This document shows, piece by piece, positions 1-6,198 of a DNA stretch of 10,847 nucleotides. The notes under the pieces are model-generated. The model had not been told where the DNA came from, did no database searches, and was given only the letters and a program-made list of their open reading frames with translations. The stretch covers positions 1 through 10,847 of the forward strand of contig DGHF01000102.1 in NCBI GenBank assembly GCA_002392545.1. Reading direction: 5' to 3'. Origin of the DNA: Ruminococcus sp. UBA3855 (GTDB taxonomy: Bacteria > Bacillota > Clostridia > Oscillospirales > Ruminococcaceae). How positions within the stretch are numbered: the first letter of the stretch is position 1; every line of letters begins with the position of its first letter. The position numbers were made by a program, and so were the translations under genes.

Positions 1-3000
1 GGTGCAAAGGTATCTTTGCCGAGAGTCGTGCTAATATTGACATGAACGTCTGAATTTTCAATATCAACGGCAGTATTGGCAGAATATCCGCCAAAAGAAA
101 GTGCTTCCTGACCAGAATTGATAAGCTTCAAAGTGATATCGCTGATGCAAATATCCGAAGCCCCGTAGAGTGAACCAAGACAGGTTGACTGGTCAGCACG
201 CTGATTGATGGTAACGCTACATTCTGAAAGCTTGACAGCACATTTTCCTCCACGAAGAGTGCCAAAACAGGAAAGATATTTTCCAGAAGCATAATGATTC
301 ACAGCACTGCTTTTCATGGCTATGTCAGCATTCCCCTCTAAAGAGCCAACGAGTATACCTTTTGTGACGGAGCAATCAGATTCAATGTGGCAGTTCATCA
401 AAGAGAGAGAAACATCACCTGTCAGCGCACCAATACCGACACAAGTTTCATTATTGTTATTCAGATTGAATTCCCCTCGGTTGATATGAATCTCTCCGCC
501 AAGACCTGAACCGATACAAATGCCTTTTTTACCACGGCTGTTAATATTGATAGGACCGTCCTGTTCAAAGACTAACTTTCCATGACGACTTGTGTGAGAA
601 TTGCCAATACCATAGAATTCCGCTGCATTTAAATCAAAATTCAGTGCACCATTCCCCTCAATGCATAACCGAGCAGATTCAGGAACTTGAATTCCTGCGC
701 CTGATAAAGTATTTACACCACACAAAACAAGTGTGACATCTGATTGTTCACCCAGTTCAATACAAGGACGATTTTTAATATTGGAAAAATATACATCTTC
801 TAATGTAATGCGACCGCTGTAGCTTGCTTCGATTCGCATATGAATATCAGTTTTCATCTGAGGAGAGCCAATCACAGTAATATCTTTATAGACCATATCT
901 TCCTGCCCAACAATGATATCAGTAATGCCGTCACGCATAAGTCTGGAGAGTTGAATACGGTCTGTCTTACCAGCGATGTAAAGCCGTTTATTATGACCGT
1001 CCATACGTTCCTGCGCATATTGACGAATTTCATTCCGACATTTTTCAGGAATCTGACGGACAATTTCAGCCTGAGGTCTTGCAGTGTAATAGCCTTGAAT
1101 CAAATCCGCTCCGAGATGGATGACGGTTTGCAATTCCTCAGGAGTTTCCACGCCCTCCGCCAAAGCCATGATATGATTGTCGTGGCAGAAATCAATGATT
1201 TCACGAACAAAATGCTGTTTTTGCATTTGATTCTGGATACCGCTGAGAAGTGAACGGTCAATTTTGACGCAGTTCGGCATATACCGAAGCAGATTGCTGA
1301 CATTGGAATAGCCTGTTCCATAATCATCAACAGCAATATCAATTTGAAGTCTGTTGAAATAAGTTTTCAGCCGTTCGAGGTCATCGTCACGCAGTTCAGC
1401 TTCCTCAGTAAGTTCCACAACAATCTGTCTCGCATATTGCTTAAAATAGGAATCCAACACTGCTGAATCTGTCGCTCGGATGCTGACACCGGGGATGCTG
1501 TTGATGAAAACTCTTGCATTGCCAAAAGACTCATGTTGCTCATGCAGAATGCGCATTACATTCAGAAAAGTGGCACGTTCCACATCAGAAAGCCGACCTT
1601 GCATAGCAGCGTACTTAATAATCGACAGCGGAGAAATACGCTTAAGGGTATTTGAGCGCATAAGTGCTTCATAAGCATAGATACTGCCATCTGTCGCCCT
1701 GACAATAGGCTGGAAATGGTAAGTCAGCAGATTCTCATCTAAAATCTGTGTAACAAGCCGATACTCTTCACGTTCCTTTTCGTTGAGAGCCTCGTAAGAA
1801 TGTTCAGCAATCTCAAACTTGTTATTCCTGATACGCTCCAAATGTTCCTGCATTTGCACCATAATTTGATTACGGCGGAGCATCTCAAAGCCACGGCAAA
1901 CAGAGCTAATCCAGTGCCTGAAAGTATTACTGTAACTTCGAGGAACATTCCCATAACTGACAGCAGCATAGCCAAAGCACTCATTCTCAAAAAACACTGG
2001 TGTGAAGAAATAAGCGCATGGCGTTTCACGCTCTTCATACAATTCAGGGAGCATATCTGCTGAAAAAAACAGTTCATTTGCTTGTGAATTGTTGTTTTTC
2101 CTGTCCTTGGAATATCGGATTGCATGGAACATCTGGTTTGGATAGCCATTATTTGGAAGATGGGTAGCAGAATCAATGTGCTGCCAGTCACTGCCGATAC
2201 AAAGATGAAACTCCTGTATATCATGCAGCTGATAGATATGGGCATATACAATGTTCAGAAAGTCTGCCAGCGTGGATTGTGTTACAAGTGTGTCATCCAT
2301 CATATTATATACGGAATCGTAATCTCCCTCAGAGATTTCAGTTCCCCAATTTTCACGCTTGATTTTGTATTGAGGCATATTTGTTTCACAGCAGCCACAG
2401 CTTTCTCCAAACAACAGATGAGGCTTGATTTTAAAGCTGTCTGGGGCTTTGCCTTTCATCTGGTCTTGCAGGAAGCGGAAAGCATATTCTCCAAATTCCT
2501 CCGCAGGAATCGCTGCCGAAGTCAAAGAGCGAGGACTAGTCTGTCCTTCAAAAGTCGAATCATATCCAACGACTATGATATCTTCTGGAATACGAAGCCC
2601 GTGTGCAGCAAACGCCTTGCATACACCAATTGCCATCTGGTCATTAGCACATGCCACAGCATCTGGCAAGGAAGAACGACGAGAAAGAATCTGTTCTGCA
2701 CACAGTTCACCGCTCTCATACCAAAAATCACCATACAGAACATCATCTTCCGCAAGGGGGAGCGCATGATTGCGCATCGCATCACAGTAAGCCTGTACAC
2801 GCTCCTTAGAGTGCTTATGTCGTTTCTTGCCGCCGATAAACACGATATTCCGGCATCCGTGCTGTTCAATCAGGTGAGAAATCAGCTGATACTCAGCAAA
2901 GTAACAGTCTGTACAGATACTTGGGAACAGCTCGCTTTCTTTCTCAATTACAATAATCGGGTACATAAAAGAGTTTTTGAGATGTTTTTCCAACTCCTGA

Positions 3001-3251
3001 GCTGCATTTTCTGTCTGGATACTGTCCTTTAAAATGACGACACCATCGAATTTGGCAGGATTCATCAAGGAAAAAATGTTTGACTCTCCTTCTTCGTGTT
3101 CAGCTGTGTCCTGATATTTGCGGTACATAGAGAAAATACAGACATCATAATCTGCTGCAAAGCTTTTTTTCAAAAATCCGCTGATAAAACGGCTTTGATA
3201 GGCTTCATCTGATTGTCCTACAAATACAGCAATTCTCTTTCTTTTTTTCAT
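1..3251 (-). CDS. LacI-like ligand-binding / EAL phosphodiesterase / beta-helix fusion protein (C-terminus cut off by window)
   Basis: The frame is open from ATG 3249-3251 to the window edge (1083 codons, no stop). AAGGAG lies 8 bases upstream, which fixes the start. Residues about 4-288 match a LacI/GalR-type periplasmic-binding-protein fold without the HTH head, ending in ESCGCC (283-288). There is no signal peptide or membrane segment, so it should be cytoplasmic. Residues 290-480 resemble the GAF-like linker of LacI-like/GGDEF sensors. Residues about 490-735 form an EAL domain with every usual catalytic residue: E528 of EAL, N584, E613, D642-D643 of DDYGTG, K663, E699 of EGVET and Q719. 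Hydrolysis of c-di-GMP to pGpG is therefore predicted. From about 756 to the edge are beta-rich repeats. The family partner is usually GGDEF, so EAL plus a beta-helix tail is unusual. Domain calls are from motif recognition, not from a search. Confidence 0.88.
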   Translation of the reverse strand, partial: MKKRKRIAVFVGQSDEAYQSRFISGFLKKSFAADYDVCIFSMYRKYQDTAEHEEGESNIFSLMNPAKFDGVVILKDSIQTENAAQELEKHLKNSFMYPIIVIEKESELFPSICTDCYFAEYQLISHLIEQHGCRNIVFIGGKKRHKHSKERVQAYCDAMRNHALPLAEDDVLYGDFWYESGELCAEQILSRRSSLPDAVACANDQMAIGVCKAFAAHGLRIPEDIIVVGYDSTFEGQTSPRSLTSAAIPAEEFGEYAFRFLQDQMKGKAPDSFKIKPHLLFGESCGCCETNMPQYKIKRENWGTEISEGDYDSVYNMMDDTLVTQSTLADFLNIVYAHIYQLHDIQEFHLCIGSDWQHIDSATHLPNNGYPNQMFHAIRYSKDRKNNNSQANELFFSADMLPELYEERETPCAYFFTPVFFENECFGYAAVSYGNVPRSYSNTFRHWISSVCRGFEMLRRNQIMVQMQEHLERIRNNKFEIAEHSYEALNEKEREEYRLVTQILDENLLTYHFQPIVRATDGSIYAYEALMRSNTLKRISPLSIIKYAAMQGRLSDVERATFLNVMRILHEQHESFGNARVFINSIPGVSIRATDSAVLDSYFKQYARQIVVELTEEAELRDDDLERLKTYFNRLQIDIAVDDYGTGYSNVSNLLRYMPNCVKIDRSLLSGIQNQMQKQHFVREIIDFCHDNHIMALAEGVETPEELQTVIHLGADLIQGYYTARPQAEIVRQIPEKCRNEIRQYAQERMDGHNKRLYIAGKTDRIQLSRLMRDGITDIIVGQEDMVYKDITVIGSPQMKTDIHMRIEASYSGRITLEDVYFSNIKNRPCIELGEQSDVTLVLCGVNTLSGAGIQVPESARLCIEGNGALNFDLNAAEFYGIGNSHTSRHGKLVFEQDGPININSRGKKGICIGSGLGGEIHINRGEFNLNNNNETCVGIGALTGDVSLSLMNCHIESDCSVTKGILVGSLEGNADIAMKSSAVNHYASGKYLSCFGTLRGGKCAVKLSECSVTINQRADQSTCLGSLYGASDICISDITLKLINSGQEALSFGGYSANTAVDIENSDVHVNISTTLGKDTFA
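3..739 (-). repeat. Beta-helix-like tandem repeats at the C-terminus of the EAL fusion protein
   Basis: This is a protein-level repeat within the long minus-strand gene. A short turn motif recurs about every 28-29 residues: ICIGSGLGG (912), CVGIGALTG (937), GILVGSLEG (965), SCFGTLRGG (994), TCLGSLYGA (1023) and LSFGGYSAN (1051). Alternating hydrophobic strands such as DVSLSLMNCHIES lie between the turns. The preceding block, with VTLVLCGVNTL and IQVPESARLCIEG, resembles the entry segment of beta-helix modules found in clostridial surface proteins. The pattern fits a right-handed beta-helix, with one coil per repeat. No DNA-level identity between units is obvious, so the array is old. The number of units beyond the window edge is unknown. 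Confidence 0.65.
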
Positions 3252-3319
3252 AGGTATTGCTCCTTTTTGTGAAATGTTTGAATTTTTATCCATATCTCAC
3301 CAATCGCACTCATGCGGTT

Positions 3320-3349
3320 GTTATAGCGATTCGACGTTTCTATGTCCAA
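3320..3349 (-). promoter_or_regulatory. Possible proximal promoter of the LacI-like/EAL gene
   Basis: On the minus strand, TTGGAC (3349-3344) is followed after 18 bases by TATAAC (3325-3320). This would give a leader of about 60 bases before the ATG at 3251. The -35 box is poor (3 of 6) and the -10 is good (5 of 6). It competes with the better-matching distal candidate at 3664-3692. Confidence 0.35.
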
Positions 3350-3368
3350 TATCATATAGGGACATAAA

Positions 3369-3588
3369 TATAATGCGCTTTTGTTCGGTGAGAGGTGGGG
3401 GGGAATAATCAACCGTTCAATTTGTCGCAAAATTATTTGTGTAATGCCTGTTCTTGTCATTTGCGCACGAATTGTTTTACCAGCGCAACACTTGGCAACA
3501 TTGAAAATGGTTTAGAAACATTGTTGACAGTAACAATACCTGTGGTTGCCCCCTCCTTAATCAGTAAAATATCATTAAGTTCTGGATT
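3369..3588 (-). pseudogene. hsdS: Decayed fragment of a type I restriction-modification specificity subunit (hsdS)
   Basis: Three frames on the minus strand give consecutive HsdS-like pieces. The first (3588-3457) reads NPELNDILLIKEGATTG and continues to SVALVK, like the GDIL..K.GATTG...SVAL.. stretch of target recognition domains. It ends in a stop at 3459-3457. The second (about 3457-3398) carries TGITQ and RLIIPP. The third (3398-3369) gives PPLTEQKRII, the hallmark PPLxEQKRI of HsdS. A seven-C run (plus-strand G at 3397-3403) sits at the last frame break, where one extra C would restore IPPPPLTEQKRI. About 25 codons normally found between SVAL and GTTQ seem to be missing, and both ends of the gene are absent. 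It is a relic with no function as protein. No hsdR or hsdM is present nearby. Confidence 0.7.
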
Positions 3589-3663
3589 GCATCTGTTTTT
3601 TGCATGATATTAACAGTCACGTGGTGCATACTGTTCCGCCTGTGTTTCTACATTTCATCTTTC

Positions 3664-3692
3664 ATTATACCACAAAATCAGGCATTTTTCAA
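3664..3692 (-). promoter_or_regulatory. Candidate promoter on the minus strand (distal, for the LacI-like/EAL gene)
   Basis: On the minus strand, TTGAAA (3692-3687) and TATAAT (3669-3664) are separated by 17 bases, 11 of 12 consensus bases. It overlaps the end of the RecD-like remnant and points through the hsdS relic towards the gene starting at 3251. If used, it would make a leader of about 400 bases consisting mostly of dead coding sequence. Confidence 0.5.
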
Positions 3693-3870
3693 GCGTTTTT
3701 TCAATCTTGTGTTTCGCTTTGTGACTGTGATATGTTTTACAGCATAGGCAACGGCTTTTTTGTATCAACAAGAACAAGCATTTTCTTCGCTCCGGTGATT
3801 CCGGTATAGATTAAATTTCGCTGTAACATGGTAAAACGAAAATGAAACAATACGAAAAGCCGTTGCATAT
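3678..3870 (-). pseudogene. Decayed C-terminal fragment of a RecD-like (RecD2/UvrD-C-type) helicase
   Basis: On the minus strand, codons at 3835-3755 read FTMLQRNLIYTGITGAKK and on to MLVLVDTKK. This matches helicase motif VI of RecD2-like enzymes (MLQRNL.YT..TRAKK..VLVG.KKAL); the usual R of TRAKK is G here. The frame then hits a stop at 3739-3737. Skipping one missing base gives AYAVKHITVTKRNTRLKKRL followed by KNA and a stop at 3680-3678, which looks like the family's normal C-terminus. So one single-base deletion near 3750-3754 separates two homologous frames. Everything upstream of motif VI is gone. It lies on the same strand as the hsdS fragment, which starts about 90 bases further on; both are dead genes. 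Confidence 0.68.
3748..3866. repeat. 12-base inverted repeat flanking the helicase motif VI remnant
   Basis: GCAACGGCTTTT at 3748-3759 is exactly complementary in reverse to AAAAGCCGTTGC at 3855-3866, with 95 bases between. Similarity extends a few bases beyond each arm with mismatches. The arms lie inside the decayed helicase frame. No transposase or target duplication is seen. Confidence 0.5.
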
Positions 3871-3921
3871 TATCAGTGCCCCACTCACAGAAGCAGGTCT
3901 GACATTTGCACAGAATAGGCT

Positions 3922-3951
3922 TATGCACTCTTAACGCTCTTTCTATGCACT
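3922..3951. repeat. Short direct repeat TATGCACT, two copies 22 bases apart
   Basis: TATGCACT occurs at 3922-3929 and 3944-3951, about two helical turns apart and some 100 bases upstream of the consensus promoter at 4049. It could be a paired operator half-site or chance. The rest of 3871-4048 holds only AT-rich sequence, including a run of nine T at 4007-4015, and no recognisable gene. Confidence 0.25.
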
Positions 3952-4048
3952 TTTATTTTACCATAAACACAATCATTACTTTTATGTCATTTTGTACAAA
4001 AATTAGTTTTTTTTTATGTAGAAGTCATGCTTTTTAACATTCTATCTA

Positions 4049-4077
4049 TTGACATTTCCGACGGTGTAGTGTATAAT
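4049..4077 (+). promoter_or_regulatory. Perfect consensus housekeeping promoter for the membrane EAL protein
   Basis: TTGACA at 4049-4054 and TATAAT at 4072-4077 are separated by exactly 17 bases, so all 12 consensus positions match. The expected transcript start is near 4084, giving a leader of roughly 75-80 bases to the ATG at 4162. Confidence 0.85.
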
Positions 4078-4118
4078 ATGAATGTATAGATATGCTGTAT
4101 TGCATATAAAATCGTGGA

Positions 4119-4142
4119 ATGGGTGAATGCTGCACCACCCAT
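4119..4142 (+). promoter_or_regulatory. Leader hairpin just upstream of the ribosome binding site
   Basis: ATGGGTG (4119-4125) pairs perfectly with CACCCAT (4136-4142) around a 10-base loop. It ends five bases before the AAGGAG at 4147-4152. It could modulate translation start, but no T-run follows, so it is not a terminator. The leader is too short for a full c-di-GMP riboswitch. Confidence 0.4.
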
Positions 4143-4161
4143 GAACAAGGAGATGATGAAT

Positions 4162-6075
4162 ATGACATATAATAATTCCTACGATGTTGCTGCTGTGATG
4201 CTTTGTGTCTGCTGCATCTTCTATTTTGTAATGTCAAAACGCATACGCCACTTCAAGCATACGCTGTATGCAGTTCTCTGTGGCTTTGTTCTTGCTGGAA
4301 GTCTCAGCAATATTTTAGCAGGTTCTTTCGCTCAGGAAAACAATCCACTTGCAGCAAATATTTCTATCAATTTATACTTTCTTGTTAACGTGCTGACAAT
4401 GTGCATTTTCGGGTTATACGTTCAGTGTATCAGCGGATATCTCATGAACTGGCACAAAAAGTATTATCTGCTGTACAGTGTCCCCGCAGTCCTCTCTGCG
4501 TTCCTGATTGTGCTAAACCTTTTCCTGCACTTCCTGTTCTATTATGATATTGACTGTACTTACATCCGTGGAAAGGCAATTCTTCTGATGCATCTGCTGT
4601 CCGCTGTCTATCTTGTACAGACAGTTTATGCACTTGTCCGGAATGCAATGTTTATGCAAAAGCAGAAGATTATTTATCTGCTGTCTGGTCTGGGACTTGT
4701 CGTTGCTGGTATTGTCGTGCAGATGGTGTTCCGTCAGTTACAGATTCAGCTCTTTACAGAAGCTATTATGCTCACATTGATGGCTATCGTCTTTGAAAAT
4801 GCCAGTCTGGAAGTTGACCCTGACCTGAACATTTACAAGCGGAAGGAATTTCTCGAATTCTACAAAACAGCTTGTGATTTAAAAAGTGAAATGACACTGA
4901 TTGCTGTTTCACTTGTGAACACAGAACAGCTTCTCAGTACCCTTTCATCTGAAGAAAAGACCGTAGCATTCCGCAGTGTCTGCGAAAAAATCTCCAAACT
5001 GGTAGGACATAACAATATATACGCCTATACAACGGAAAAGTATGCCGTTATGTTGGAGAGAAGCAACGTAAAGAGTTATAACATCATTGAGAATGACTTT
5101 ATGATAGCACTGGAAGCACTGTTTAATCAAAGCTGGTCAGTTGGCGAGAAAAAGGTCTACTTCAATGCACTGGTAACTGTGATTCATCTTCCGGAGGATG
5201 CAGAGAGTGTGACACTGGATTCTATTTTCCACCGTGGCAGAAATCTGAATTTTGTTGATTCCAATATGATTCTGCGTGACCACAAGGATGTAGATATTCT
5301 CCGTAAGCGCACCAGAATGCTTAATGCCGTGCGTCGTGCCTGTGAGAACAGGTCGTTCCTCGTATACTATCAGCCTATCTGGTCAGTAGATACAAATGCA
5401 GTTGTTTCTGCTGAAGCACTTGTCAGAATGGATGACCCTGAACTGGGATTCATTCCGCCGGATGAGTTTATCAGCGCAGCAGAAGAATATGGGCTAATCT
5501 CAGAACTTGGTGAGATTGTTCTGGAGAAAGTTTGTGAGTTTTGTGCGAGGTGTCATCCTGAACAGTATGGCATTAAGTGGATTGAACTGAATGTTTCACC
5601 TTATCAGCTTGGTGATGCAAACATCGTACAGAAATTTGCGGATATACTACAGAAATACAATGTTCCTGTCTCATTCATTAATCTGGAACTGACGGAAACA
5701 GTGGATGTGTTCCGGAACGGTATTTTCGAGGAGACATTGAAACAACTGAAAGATTTCGGTTTCACATTCTCCATGGATGACTATGGAACAGGCTATTCTA
5801 ATCTCGCCAACCTGATGTCCAACAACTACAGGACTGTGAAAATCGACAAATCCCTGCTTTGGAAGGCAACAAGCAAAGAAGGTTTGGAATTCCTGATGAT
5901 TACGGTCAATCAGCTCAAAGCCATCAAGCTGCAAGTATTGCAGGAGGGTGTAGAGACTAAAGAACAGCTTGATATTATCACGTCATTCGGTGGCAATCTG
6001 ATACAAGGATACTACTTCTCAAAACCAATCCCTGATATAGAGTTTATCGCTTACTGTAAGAGGCTTGCGAGCTGA
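4162..6075 (+). CDS. Multi-pass membrane protein with degenerate GGDEF and intact EAL (c-di-GMP phosphodiesterase)
   Basis: ATG 4162 is preferred because AAGGAG (4147-4152) lies 9 bases upstream; in-frame GTG 4114 and ATG 4141, 4153 and 4156 are badly placed. The protein has 637 residues. Residues about 8-215 hold roughly seven hydrophobic segments separated by short polar loops, a membrane sensor of unrecognised type. Residues about 235-385 form a GGDEF-like domain in which TTEKY (about 290-294) stands where GGDEF should be, so cyclase activity is not expected; it may bind GTP or act structurally. Residues about 395-637 form an EAL domain with E418, N477, E509, D539-D540 of DDYGTG, K560, E595 of EGVET and Q615, consistent with c-di-GMP hydrolysis at the inner membrane face. 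It has its own promoter and terminator. What it senses is unknown. Confidence 0.9.
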   Translation: MTYNNSYDVAAVMLCVCCIFYFVMSKRIRHFKHTLYAVLCGFVLAGSLSNILAGSFAQENNPLAANISINLYFLVNVLTMCIFGLYVQCISGYLMNWHKKYYLLYSVPAVLSAFLIVLNLFLHFLFYYDIDCTYIRGKAILLMHLLSAVYLVQTVYALVRNAMFMQKQKIIYLLSGLGLVVAGIVVQMVFRQLQIQLFTEAIMLTLMAIVFENASLEVDPDLNIYKRKEFLEFYKTACDLKSEMTLIAVSLVNTEQLLSTLSSEEKTVAFRSVCEKISKLVGHNNIYAYTTEKYAVMLERSNVKSYNIIENDFMIALEALFNQSWSVGEKKVYFNALVTVIHLPEDAESVTLDSIFHRGRNLNFVDSNMILRDHKDVDILRKRTRMLNAVRRACENRSFLVYYQPIWSVDTNAVVSAEALVRMDDPELGFIPPDEFISAAEEYGLISELGEIVLEKVCEFCARCHPEQYGIKWIELNVSPYQLGDANIVQKFADILQKYNVPVSFINLELTETVDVFRNGIFEETLKQLKDFGFTFSMDDYGTGYSNLANLMSNNYRTVKIDKSLLWKATSKEGLEFLMITVNQLKAIKLQVLQEGVETKEQLDIITSFGGNLIQGYYFSKPIPDIEFIAYCKRLAS

Positions 6076-6076
6076 T

Positions 6077-6120
6077 AAAAAAATAATGCCCCTGATGAGA
6101 TTTACCATCTGGGGCATTTG
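6077..6120. terminator. Bidirectional terminator between convergent EAL and GGDEF genes
   Basis: Arms 6085-6097 and 6106-6118 pair over 12 base pairs (AATGCCCC/GGGGCATT and GATG/CATC, with one T-T mismatch) around an 8-base loop. The A-run at 6077-6083 is a T-run for minus-strand transcripts, so it best serves the diguanylate cyclase gene. On the plus strand only TTTG follows, so it is weaker there. The remaining 6121-6198 shows nothing else. Confidence 0.8.
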
Positions 6121-6198
6121 TATCACTGTCTATCTTTTAAATCGCAGTCAAACAGCGACTTGGCTGCGATATTCTTTTGCCATAAATTTATACAAGAT

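Noticed and set aside
2124..3032. Long plus-strand open frame (302 codons) opposite the LacI-like/EAL gene
   Set aside because: It is antisense to a well-supported coding region, has no ribosome binding site I can see, and its translation shows no domain and is rich in unlikely residue runs.
3397..3403. Seven-base G/C homopolymer as a working phase-variation switch
   Set aside because: The surrounding hsdS frame has other breaks and lacks both ends, so slippage here could not restore a protein.
3395..3607. Small plus-strand open frame in the intergenic region
   Set aside because: It runs antisense to the hsdS relic, lacks a good ribosome binding site and resembles no known protein.
3252..3660. 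Riboswitch in the long leader of the EAL fusion gene
   Set aside because: Most of the stretch is explained as an hsdS relic and no conserved aptamer core was recognised by eye; a covariance-model scan would settle it.
3748..3866. Complete insertion sequence or MITE bounded by the 12-base inverted repeat
   Set aside because: No transposase, no target-site duplication, and the interior is plain helicase relic.
4078..4161. c-di-GMP riboswitch in the leader of the membrane EAL gene
   Set aside because: The leader is only about 75-80 bases and lacks the conserved core bases of the GEMM-I or GEMM-II classes; only a simple hairpin is present.
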